Positions 52,201 to 58,860 of a DNA stretch of 64,000 bases are shown in pieces. The notes under the pieces are model-generated. The model worked only from the letters and a program-made list of their open reading frames with translations. It made no database searches and was not told where the DNA came from. The DNA lies in contig JAHHIJ010000022.1 of assembly GCA_019358985.1 (NCBI GenBank), positions 1 to 64,000 on the forward strand, in the 5' to 3' direction. The translations under genes were made by a program, and so were the position numbers. The stretch comes from Tolypothrix brevis GSE-NOS-MK-07-07A. GTDB lineage: Bacteria; Cyanobacteriota; Cyanobacteriia; Cyanobacteriales; Nostocaceae. Position 1 is the first letter of the stretch; the number at the start of each line of letters is the position of its first letter.

Positions 52201-52606
52201 GTTACTTGGCTTTAATCAAGGGGGGATGGTTCCGAACTACGCGATGGGGGGTAGTGTGGGGGCTATAGCCGATGCGCTACAACGAGAAAAAAGTGCTTCT
52301 GGGCGTAATCCGCTCTTAGCCGCGCTAACACCGGGGGAAATGGTGCTAACTGTGCAGCAAGCCAAGCGCTTCCAAGAATTGCGTTTAGATAAAGTGTTGA
52401 ATTTTGCTAATGGTGGTGTAGTTGGGGGCGTTTCTGGCAGCGGTGAAATTAAAGAGGACGGCATGACTATCAATATCCCTGTCACTATTGCCGGGGGAGC
52501 AAAAGAAACTTCAGTTGATGTGCCACGCTTACAAAGTTCAATCCGAGGCGTGGTTGTTGAAGAATTGTTGAAACAACAGCGTCGTGGTGGCGCATTGAAT
52601 CGGTGA
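46223..52606 (+). CDS. Tape measure protein with four peptidoglycan-related domains
   Basis: 2127 residues; sets tail length and exits first at infection. Residues ~1-300 hold the tape measure N-terminal region (ELKDLQQAAIANLATGAKPD). Inserted domains follow. (1) L,D-transpeptidase-like H644...C658 (PGSAGCIVF). (2) M23-like ~775-850 with H815 and H845-x-H847; no HxxxD ligand seen. (3) Class A beta-lactamase-like ~890-1130 with S921-x-x-K924, S978-D-N980 and an altered ETG (1064-1066) in place of KTG. (4) Lambda R/GH104-like lysozyme ~1190-1345, candidate catalytic E1207. Then a coiled coil to ~1880 and a Gly-rich C-terminus (NQGGMVPNYAMGGSVG). Confidence 0.85.
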   Translation: MTFSGSSLGTLELQLTANQQVLRQQLNQTRAYATQIARDIEQQINRAFGGTNRSNTQLPGLRNASAQGAAAGANAGNSFADKFKDAIAPLKGAIDNIFSGAFVGAGIGAFTSITGAIGTAVSAMQGFAGQIFTVTKDFQGFESSLKTFLKGNQQEIDKFVAGLEKFAATTPYELKDLQQAAIANLATGAKPDQILKDLKSIGDVAAGANTSIKELMEVYAKSRTEGKLQNEDIDQFTGRGVQLTLQLAKQLGASEKEVRQLATDGKLEFRHLEEALRAMSGTGGAYFDAMKNKATTLEGKLSNINDTFYQFQKQLGQAFEPLFSLVTDFLGKLVSGLTENKDLMAQLKGQTQEVADYFKQNPEIAENLSKALNELVRGAMTAVVGSAKQLGEYLKENPRAIQDAVKGGIQLGKEVASIVTGAASLVGYIIKFTSGVKEAAIAVRDTLGGAMKAIGIGEKQENPIANFLVGDGAQRSAENFQDTLYGKNAPSFMQGLGKMMGYKGAEGSAEGNQAQAPSSGGNLPFGAALATVQSFFGGQQQQAQKSKVLMRRTGQKDENGLEKLALTVYDENGQASQFTVNSGRKETQKKFGGAGSTREGSKAPLEYGTYNIGQERAGTSAAVGATFIPTNPNFSTERTDIGFHQDADRNVVPGSAGCIVFATKEEFQRFRQVLKGSKATELSFEEGISSGNLGSALQQSGIKGSPYKIVESVGSRMENVGKYEDLEKHHPSAGREPNRNYATSGGKLEEVTPTRGVEGGYLIKKDYVLIGKGGNQRVDSPAPVSGYARNIGQGWGAVSFYDAPKGGNLIGRSGHLTNISVKEGQFVKYGQPIGKQGGAGGYAVHSHVELAPNQWRKYIQDLLDGVFDDGKKAVSGSKNPVLNTQAIAKQYNLQSLLVQELQSGKVLGESNSSKSPASPASTIKLIVGDLITDAVNQGKAKLEQELTLKPGEIAEGSDLKTGQQVKVSELITRMLKESDNTATNALIGLLGGLDKTTQLAIEKGYKNTHIGGLLSIPGATGFKNKSTAEDTTKAMRDLLLDNSEAGRIGSSALRSTRNFKYEGETGGKIDNNSKVIGNVGIVNISGKEYIVTAYANVNGNVDGNRAVIKNATNDVTASLKNQNSLSSPNIFEQGVQAFQQIIKPVQQALQGASGGGKVSSSSDPMWGKAANYAPSDLSKLTSTGKKAMEALKNPNVRAFLDAVAIAELGDDAAQKGGYGYLFGDVNGKETFDPNNLSSHPKQKRRSGKYVSSATGRYQTMDFVWDDDTKYGSKGLGLADFKPQSQEILAIGRMMYRGILDEVMRGNVAGVIKRSGNMDASSEWASLQGNPYGQGTSGGKRSAFLGNFEKFRNEATNSQQSALSKSQQPTTNSQAIATGNNQPTTNNQPTTNNQQSAEDQRNLVAARRKLAEQNSKEIKDELDSANKQADGRQKQQRELDAQKRGQLDKEKKAQLQLEMAQAPDDEAKKVVERRLSRYNLDNKYEEDLIKFAQQREDVVDARDKKMQVIAEAKKRNKPIDLGEEAGRDYTKAINQLDELIASTKEQHKVELETDNLNESNSTNQQERDKERQREIERLTRAHEQYINQLKLEQSLLKDEPTKQNIQSLIDSSELEYQAKTTLMPLQNDLDDLQDRKVYLLGKGGLKEDSEEVKLLSKEIDNLVAQTNSVADKSGIDLKVFNNQRKQTQENNALLRENEDKEQAYSQQVNQLRSQLGNARTQQQKAELQFQLDKIAAIHEEQQALQPLKEQYDNLVKSREQLIVSGKFDTNSEVIKELDKQVAQLNNQIKLVGEQSKVSFQILTKESQKAIEQAKFADLEAALSKESGLVSSSTSVLQGQAGLIRNRGGNEYQASALEGEASQMQEQIRYKQELLQIEQQIAAARDTSSEYTELEVFKMKANAETLNKINLENISGQVKTLAKDLTDVGKNALGGFFTDIITGSKSAADAFKDLVGNIANQLAQLAVNKLISELFGGGGGIPGIGSGGGGGFLGGLLGFNQGGMVPNYAMGGSVGAIADALQREKSASGRNPLLAALTPGEMVLTVQQAKRFQELRLDKVLNFANGGVVGGVSGSGEIKEDGMTINIPVTIAGGAKETSVDVPRLQSSIRGVVVEELLKQQRRGGALNR
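50320..50402 (+). repeat. CAACCAACAA repeats inside the tape measure gene
   Basis: Repeated CAACCAACAACCAACAA units encode QPTTN/NNQ low-complexity sequence between the lysozyme domain and the coiled coil. Likely a flexible linker that varies by slippage. Confidence 0.7.
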
Positions 52607-52648
52607 TGATTTGCTCCTAGACATATATATGTGCAGACGTTTTCGTTG

Positions 52649-52668
52649 ATATATGTATAGATACTTTT
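52649..52668 (+). repeat. 20-bp direct repeat, copy 2
   Basis: Exact match of ATATATGTATAGATACTTTT at 18439-18458, same orientation. This copy lies between the convergent tape measure and gpK-like genes, five bases from the latter's stop codon. A palindrome ACATATATATGT is just upstream (52621-52632). Confidence 0.6.
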
Positions 52669-52673
52669 GGCGG

Positions 52674-53438
52674 TCAATTCGAGTACCGAATTACCAACCG
52701 CGTCCTTTCCACCCAATACCCGCCATACATAAATATCTCACTGAGTCGTCCCTCTCCCAAATTGTGTAGCGCTTTCCCGGTTGAAGGGTCTAGGAGAATT
52801 GCGGCGTGGTGAGTGCAACTGCCCGTAATGCACATAAGTATCACATCGTTTATTTGGAGTGGTTCACCACTAACGAGTTTCCGAAATCCGCATGAAACAA
52901 AAGAATCGGTGAACATATCCCAGTCGGGCGAAGTAGTTTCTTCAATATCACCCCTTGGAAAGTCTGGGAGTTCAACACCCAACATCCCTTTGTAATAGCT
53001 ACGAAACAACGTGTAACAATCGCTACGATTGTACTCAAACTTCCAGCCTAAATAATATTCCAGTGACTTCGGAGAGTGGAGGTTAGGAATTAGGGGATAG
53101 GGGTAAATATCACCCGGTGAGTAATAGTCCCATTGCCCGAAAGCAGTGTGGTAGAGGAGGTAGGGTATTTTTGATGCCTTACTATTACTTATATCTGTAG
53201 GGCTAAGTAACGCTGGCTGCGAGTCTTGCCAGTGGCTGTGGTAAATTGCCGTTACAGGAGTTGCGGCGTTTATTTCTTCAAAATAGTCTGTTGAGATTTC
53301 AAAAGCTTCTTTGGGATTATTCGCAATGTTGCCACAAGGAAAAATGCGGTCTCCGCAAATCAACCCACACGTTTCTAAATTGGGCAGATGTTGAGCATGA
53401 GCAATAATTTGTTGCTTAATCTCGGTGGTTAACTTCAA
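52674..53438 (-). CDS. Lambda gpK-like tail assembly protein (JAMM + NlpC/P60)
   Basis: 254 residues, two domains. JAMM metallopeptidase: E22, H67-x-H69, S79 and D82 (YHSHWQDSQPALLSPTDI). NlpC/P60 domain: nucleophile C141 in NRSDCYTLFRSYY and a histidine in THHAAILLD. This double-domain layout matches lambda gpK. It is the last phage gene before the tRNA fragment and runs against the tape measure gene. Confidence 0.85.
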   Translation of the reverse strand: MKLTTEIKQQIIAHAQHLPNLETCGLICGDRIFPCGNIANNPKEAFEISTDYFEEINAATPVTAIYHSHWQDSQPALLSPTDISNSKASKIPYLLYHTAFGQWDYYSPGDIYPYPLIPNLHSPKSLEYYLGWKFEYNRSDCYTLFRSYYKGMLGVELPDFPRGDIEETTSPDWDMFTDSFVSCGFRKLVSGEPLQINDVILMCITGSCTHHAAILLDPSTGKALHNLGEGRLSEIFMYGGYWVERTRLVIRYSN

Positions 53439-53537
53439 AATTAAACCTTATTTTTAATTCAAAACTAGCGCAAAATTAGCTCAGTCTTTTTTTATATCTT
53501 CACGAACCCGCATCCTGCGGAGGTTTTATTCTATGGT

Positions 53538-53587
53538 GCTACTGCCTTACAAGCAGGACGTCATCAGTTCGAGTCTGGTACTGCCCA
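53538..53587 (+). tRNA. 3' fragment of tRNA-Val(UAC), probable attachment site
   Basis: The sequence gives an anticodon stem-loop with loop CTTACAA (UAC anticodon), a T arm with loop TTCGAGT between ATCAG and CTGGT, and a 3' acceptor strand ACTGCCC plus A. There is no D arm or 5' acceptor upstream. One anticodon stem pair is mismatched (A-G). I infer the 3' part of a tRNA-Val gene left by phage integration. Confidence 0.65.
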
Positions 53588-53613
53588 TTTTTAATTTTGG
53601 TTAAATGATAAAA

Positions 53614-53641
53614 AACATCAAGTTTGACTTGATGTTTTTTT
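53614..53641. terminator. Bidirectional terminator before glmS
   Basis: AACATCAAGT-TTG-ACTTGATGTT with T-runs on both strands. Lies 28 bases past the end of glmS (minus). Confidence 0.85.
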
Positions 53642-53668
53642 GTCAGGACTAAAGTCCTCACTAGGAAT

Positions 53669-55543
53669 TTATTCTACCGTTACCGACTTGGCTAAATTTC
53701 TCGGCTGATCGACATCCAAACCGCGCCGCGCTGCAATATGATAAGCCAATAATTGCAAAGGAATTACAGTCAAAATTGGTGAAAGTAATTCATCCACGTT
53801 AGACACGGGGAGCAAGTCGTTAAAAATTTCCGCAGCTTCACCATCTTTGACGGGAGTTACACCGATTAATCGTGAATCTCTGGCTTTTGCTTCTTGAGCG
53901 TTGGAAAGCACCTTTTCATAAACTTTACCAGGGATAGCGATCGCTACTACTGGTACTTTGGCATCTAATAGAGCGATGGGACCATGTTTCATTTCTCCAG
54001 CGGGATACCCCTCAGCGTGAATATAGCTGATTTCTTTTAATTTCAACGCTCCTTCTAAAGCGATGGGAAAGTTAATTCCCCTACCCAAAAAGATAAAATC
54101 TGTGGTTTCGGCAAAGTCGTGCGCTAACTGTTCAATTAGATGTTCCTGTTTTTCCAAAGTTGCTTCAATTTCTTTCGGAATCTGTCGCAAAGAGTTAATA
54201 ATTTCCTCTAATTTGTCGGGAGAAATTGTTTGACGACCATAAGCTAAATCCAAAGCTAAGGCATAAAATGCCATCAGTTGGGCAATAAAAGTTTTCGTTG
54301 CCGCTACCCCAATTTCTAGTCCCCCATGAGTATTGATAATCTGAGATACCATTTGACCCAAGGTGCTTTCTGGACGATTAGTAATTCCTAAAAGTCGCGG
54401 TTGATACTTAGGTTCTTTACCACTGCGGCGCTCTTTTTCCATCGCCAAAGCAGCTAGTGTATCAGCAGTTTCCCCAGATTGAGTTACGCCAATTGTGAGA
54501 GTATTTGCTGTCAAAGGTGATGGTGCGTAGCGAAACTCAGAAGCATATTGAACCTGTGTGGGAATTTCTGCCAGTTGTTCAATTAAATATTTACCGATTA
54601 GTGCTGCGTGCCAACTAGTACCGCAAGCTACGATTTGAATTTGCTCTAAATCAACGTAAAATTCTGCTGGTAAGCCTAAATTAATCGGCGAAGACGGATC
54701 ATTTGTAAAGTAAGCTTCTAAACAAGCCCTAACTACTCCCGGTTGCTCGTAGATTTCCTTGAGCATGAAGTGCTTGAATCCCTGTTTTTCTACCATCATG
54801 GGACTCAAGTTAAGCAAACGCGGTTGTTTTTTCAACCTGTCACCGGCAAAGTTATATATTTCCACCCCTAAAGGCGTCAACCGTGCCATTTCGCCATTTT
54901 CTAAGGTTAGCACCGCACGGGTATGAGAAACGATCGCTGGGGTATCAGAAGCGCAGAAAAATTCACCTTGACCAAAACCAATTACCAGCGGTGCTTGTTG
55001 TCGGATGGCAATCAGTTCATCGGGAAAATCAGCACAAAGACAAGCGATGGCAAATGCCCCCTCTAATTTATTCACAGCTTGACGCACTGCCTCGAAAAAA
55101 GGAGAGGGGGAATGCAAAGAGGGGGGATTTTTTAAGAATTCGGCGATTAAGTGGGGAATTACTTCTGTATCAGTTTGGGAACGAAACACATAGCCTTTTT
55201 CTTTAAGATCCTCGCGTAACTCGCGGTAATTTTCAATAATGCCATTTTGCACCACCGCTACCCGCATTGCTGTATCCATGTGTGGATGAGCATTATACTC
55301 TTCTGGCTTACCATGAGTCGCCCAGCGAGTGTGACCAATACCAATTTGTGCTGGGGTTTCGATAGCTTCTAGTTTAGAACGCAGGTTATGCAGTTTGCCT
55401 TTAGCGCGAACGCAATTAACCTCACCTTCCCAAATAGTGGCGATTCCGGCGGAATCGTAACCCCTATACTCCAGTTTTTCCAGCCCAGAGAGCAAAATTT
55501 CTGTCGCTGCTTGAGTGCCGATATAACCTACAATGCCGCACAT
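53669..55543 (-). CDS. glmS: Glutamine-fructose-6-phosphate aminotransferase
   Basis: Makes glucosamine-6-phosphate from fructose-6-phosphate and glutamine, the first step to UDP-GlcNAc for cell wall and envelope. 624 residues, full length. N-terminal glutaminase has nucleophile Cys2 (MCGIVGYIG) and LEYRGYDSAGI; two SIS domains follow (VACGTSWHAALIGKYL, IFLGRGINFPIALEGALKLK), ending RGLDVDQPRNLAKSVTVE. It is the first host gene beyond the prophage edge. No glmS ribozyme is visible upstream. Confidence 0.97.
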   Translation of the reverse strand: MCGIVGYIGTQAATEILLSGLEKLEYRGYDSAGIATIWEGEVNCVRAKGKLHNLRSKLEAIETPAQIGIGHTRWATHGKPEEYNAHPHMDTAMRVAVVQNGIIENYRELREDLKEKGYVFRSQTDTEVIPHLIAEFLKNPPSLHSPSPFFEAVRQAVNKLEGAFAIACLCADFPDELIAIRQQAPLVIGFGQGEFFCASDTPAIVSHTRAVLTLENGEMARLTPLGVEIYNFAGDRLKKQPRLLNLSPMMVEKQGFKHFMLKEIYEQPGVVRACLEAYFTNDPSSPINLGLPAEFYVDLEQIQIVACGTSWHAALIGKYLIEQLAEIPTQVQYASEFRYAPSPLTANTLTIGVTQSGETADTLAALAMEKERRSGKEPKYQPRLLGITNRPESTLGQMVSQIINTHGGLEIGVAATKTFIAQLMAFYALALDLAYGRQTISPDKLEEIINSLRQIPKEIEATLEKQEHLIEQLAHDFAETTDFIFLGRGINFPIALEGALKLKEISYIHAEGYPAGEMKHGPIALLDAKVPVVAIAIPGKVYEKVLSNAQEAKARDSRLIGVTPVKDGEAAEIFNDLLPVSNVDELLSPILTVIPLQLLAYHIAARRGLDVDQPRNLAKSVTVE

Positions 55544-56037
55544 TGATCACACCAGTTTGTTTAGAGGACGATTAAACCCAGTATAGTTCTTAACATAGAT
55601 GTGCGGTTTTCGCTAACTTTAAACAAATTTAATATGTGAACAAATAAAAAGAGCAAGGATTTTTGGTATGTAGAGACGCGATCGCTCGAAGTCTCTACCC
55701 CAATACGGTTCAGTTAAGGTTGATAATTGAGAATATTCTCAATTATTTGACGTAAGAATAAGTCTTTCAGCATTACAAAAGTTGAGATTTTTCGTGAAGT
55801 TAACAGTTTAGAATACCAATGTGCTACTAGATAGCGATCGCCCTGTACCAGTTGCGTCAGATATGCTAATACGCATGTACTATAAATTATTGTTCGCCTG
55901 TGCCAGTTACGTAAGTCCTGGTTTCAATTGGGGGCTAGATTTTTCATGTTCATTTTTTGCCTTCACCAGATGTACGGAGCTTTTTCAAAAATCAAATACT
56001 AATCCTATAGAAATAAATTCGTTATGGAAAAAAGGAA
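55544..56037. other. Intergenic region with two hairpins, glmS / histidine kinase
   Basis: Holds the divergent promoter space of glmS (minus) and the histidine kinase (plus). An inverted repeat at 55670-55698 (GTAGAGAC ... GTCTCTAC, HIP1 in the loop) and a 24-bp perfect palindrome at 55723-55746. The ORF 55821-56069 has no ribosome site or family likeness and is not called. Confidence 0.6.
55723..55746. promoter_or_regulatory. 24-bp perfect palindrome upstream of the kinase gene
   Basis: ATAATTGAGAAT followed by its inverse complement, 292 bases upstream of the histidine kinase start. Possible operator. Confidence 0.45.
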
Positions 56038-58323
56038 ATGGTAAGCATCGAAGACAACGAGTATTTTAATAATTCTTATAATGAAACACTAGAAGCTTTA
56101 AATAATTTGTCACAAAGTTTAATTTCAACCTCTGCTGATGAATTGATCCAAGCTCTTCCTGAGAAAGTTTGTAATATTTTGTCTGTTCCAATATGTATTC
56201 TGTGGAACAAAGAGCAGGATAAGCCAAAGTTTAAAGTGATTGCTACTTATGGAGAAGTAGATGATAAGTACAAGAGAATTGAAATGGATTTGGGACATCC
56301 AGGAGTACAGTATATTTTGAATAGAGATAAAGTCTTGTCTTTGGTCAATGTAAATGAAGCAACTTTTAGGTTGGCTGATATTGATGAACTCAACAAAAGA
56401 CAGTGGATCTCTTTTTTAAGTATTCCATTAAAGATTGAAAGCGAAATTGTTGGTATTCTTGATGTATTTACAAAAGAGACTCGCCACTTCAATAATTCTG
56501 AAAAAAGTTTATTTAATATACTGGCTAATTTTGCTTCTTTATGTATTCAGAAAAAATATTTTGTCAAAGACAAAAAGGAAATTTCCGAAGATAGGGAAAA
56601 ACTTCAGGATCTGACAGCTATTATGCTTGAGATGACAGCGACTTCTGAAACTAATGAAGTTTGGAGCCTATTAAGAAAAGGAGCATTGAAGCTGGTAGGT
56701 TCAAAGCCACGAATATGGATTGGTAGTTTAAACCATCAGAATGGCAAATTTGAGTCAGTAGAGTTAAATAATACTTCAGAGCTTGAATTTGGCATAGGTA
56801 TTACTAATAAAGCACTCATCGAAGGAAAAACAATTATAGCTAATGATGTTCTGAGCGATGAATGGTCAAAAACTTATCATAAACGTTGGGCAGATACGCG
56901 CTCTCAGATATCTGTTCCTATATTAATAGAGAAAGTGCCAATCCGAGAAAATTCAGAAGTCAAAGCAGGTTCTAAGCGGATTGGTATATTAAATATTGAA
57001 AGTTCAAAGATTGATAATTTTCCTCAGACATATAAAGAGCGTCTCTTATTATTGGCACGTCATACTGCTTTACGTCTTGAAAGAATTGAATTCTATAAAA
57101 AATTGGTGGCTATACGGGAAATTGAAAGAGAAATTACTAAGGCTAAAAATTATGATGAAATTATAAAAATTGTCATCAAAGGTATTACTAAAATTCTTGA
57201 ATTCACTTGGGTTAATATTTCCCTAATTAATTCAGATCGAACTAGCATTAAGTCTGATTATATATTTGGGCTTCCAAAAGATAAAAAGGAAGAGTTTAAG
57301 AAAATGGCGTTACATAATCTAGATAGTAACGATATTCAAGCCAATATTGTACGAACTAAACAAATTAAAGTACCTGCTAACAATGATCCAGGACTAGATA
57401 AAGAAATCTTTAAAAAGTTTGGACATGAAGATATTATCAGAGTTTTCATTCCAATGATTGAACCTTTAAACAACTTAGTCATAGGAACTGTTGAAGCTGG
57501 TTACAAAAGAGAATATAGACAGCATATTTATGAGCAAGATGTTCAAATACTTAAGGGGTTTGTTGAACATGCAGTTCATGCTATTGAACGTAGAAAATCA
57601 GGGCTGATTGACAGAATTACTCATGAGCTAAAATCTCCAGTCGTAGGTATAAGAAGTCATGCTAGTTTTCTTCAGAGACGATTTAGTGATATAAATTTAG
57701 CTCCTAGTACTATTGCAATAAAGTTTGAAGATATCCTAACTGATTGTGATTTACTTCTTTATCAAATTAGACAAATTGAATACTTTTTGGGTAGGAGTTA
57801 CTCTGAAAAACCTAAATTTGAATCGATTATTGTTTTTCGAGATATTGTTGTTAAAACAGTTAACCAGCTTAAACCTATTTTAAATGAGTATGGTTTACAT
57901 GTAAAGGGTGTAAGATATGAATTTGGTGATGCTGCTAGGATGGCAATACTTACAGATAAGGTGATGTTAAATCAAGTAATCTATAATCTCTTGATAAATG
58001 CAATTAAATATGCTGAAAAAGATCCAGGACAATTCAAAATATTACTAGAGGCAAGTGAGTATAAAGAAAATCTGATGATTAAATTCAAAGATTGGGGAAT
58101 TGGAGTTTTAGAAGAGGATTCAGATAAGATATTTGAAGAAGGATTTCGATCTTTGGACGCAATTAAGAAAATAGGAGGTTCAGGATTAGGATTAAGCATT
58201 TCTATAGCGATTATCCAGCAACTAGGAGGAAGCTTAAAGTTAGTCAATAACTCAAAACCAACTGAATTTCATTTGATTCTACCAAAAACATTTAAGGAGG
58301 CTCCAAATGATTCTTTTCGTTGA
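56038..58323 (+). CDS. GAF-domain sensor histidine kinase
   Basis: 761 residues, soluble. Three GAF-like regions: ~20-175 (WISFLSIPLKIESEIVGILD), ~190-345 (SQISVPILIEKVPIRE, IGILNIESS) and ~350-520. Phospho-acceptor H529 in RITHELKSPVVG. HATPase domain with N654 (LINAIKYAEKD), DWGIGV and GGSGLGLSIS. No chromophore cysteine was identified with confidence. It overlaps the response regulator by 17 bases, so the two form a pair. Confidence 0.88.
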   Translation: MVSIEDNEYFNNSYNETLEALNNLSQSLISTSADELIQALPEKVCNILSVPICILWNKEQDKPKFKVIATYGEVDDKYKRIEMDLGHPGVQYILNRDKVLSLVNVNEATFRLADIDELNKRQWISFLSIPLKIESEIVGILDVFTKETRHFNNSEKSLFNILANFASLCIQKKYFVKDKKEISEDREKLQDLTAIMLEMTATSETNEVWSLLRKGALKLVGSKPRIWIGSLNHQNGKFESVELNNTSELEFGIGITNKALIEGKTIIANDVLSDEWSKTYHKRWADTRSQISVPILIEKVPIRENSEVKAGSKRIGILNIESSKIDNFPQTYKERLLLLARHTALRLERIEFYKKLVAIREIEREITKAKNYDEIIKIVIKGITKILEFTWVNISLINSDRTSIKSDYIFGLPKDKKEEFKKMALHNLDSNDIQANIVRTKQIKVPANNDPGLDKEIFKKFGHEDIIRVFIPMIEPLNNLVIGTVEAGYKREYRQHIYEQDVQILKGFVEHAVHAIERRKSGLIDRITHELKSPVVGIRSHASFLQRRFSDINLAPSTIAIKFEDILTDCDLLLYQIRQIEYFLGRSYSEKPKFESIIVFRDIVVKTVNQLKPILNEYGLHVKGVRYEFGDAARMAILTDKVMLNQVIYNLLINAIKYAEKDPGQFKILLEASEYKENLMIKFKDWGIGVLEEDSDKIFEEGFRSLDAIKKIGGSGLGLSISIAIIQQLGGSLKLVNNSKPTEFHLILPKTFKEAPNDSFR

Positions 58324-58711
58324 TGATGAAAGAAGAAGAATGGATAGTTATGTTCAGGATTTAATTTTATCTGGACACGAGATTGAATTTAAGTCAGATG
58401 TAGACTCTGCTTTAGAATTTTTTGTCGATAACCAGACACAAATCAAACTTCTTATTTTAGACATCATGATGCCAACGGGAGAAAGTTTTGATGACGATCA
58501 GACACATTATGGTCTAAGAACAGGGATTGCCTTTTATCAGAAGATAAGAGAACAAAACCCTTCTCTGCCAACCATAATATTTACTAATGTCTCTGACGAA
58601 AATTTAGCAGAAGAAATTAGTAGAGGCAGCAATGTTTTATTTTGTCAAAAAGATAATTTTCTTCCTTTTGAGCTTGAAAAAGAAGTCAGAAAGATACTAA
58701 ATCTTGAATAA
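58307..58711 (+). CDS. Single-domain response regulator
   Basis: 134 residues, REC only. Acidic pocket VDDE (D6, D7), phospho-acceptor D52 in LLILDIMMP, T93 and K115. An insert (TGESFDDDQTHYGLRTG) after the phosphorylation loop is longer than usual. No output domain, so it must signal by protein contact. Cognate of the kinase upstream; possibly linked to the protease downstream. Confidence 0.88.
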   Translation: MILFVDDERRRMDSYVQDLILSGHEIEFKSDVDSALEFFVDNQTQIKLLILDIMMPTGESFDDDQTHYGLRTGIAFYQKIREQNPSLPTIIFTNVSDENLAEEISRGSNVLFCQKDNFLPFELEKEVRKILNLE

Positions 58712-58860
58712 ATAAGGACTTACACACGGACTACGATTGTGCATCATTACGAACGAAGCAAAGTAATCGTAAAGGCTTGGTTTTTTGTCACGAGTGGATA
58801 AGTCCTATAAATATAACATTATCGGTTGGTGAAAATTAAGCTGGAAAGGAAAATTGAAAA

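Noticed and set aside
53538-53587. Complete tRNA gene
   Set aside because: No D arm or matching 5' acceptor strand can be drawn upstream; only the 3' part is present.
55821-56069. 82-codon ORF upstream of the kinase
   Set aside because: Overlaps the kinase start in another frame, no ribosome site, atypical composition.
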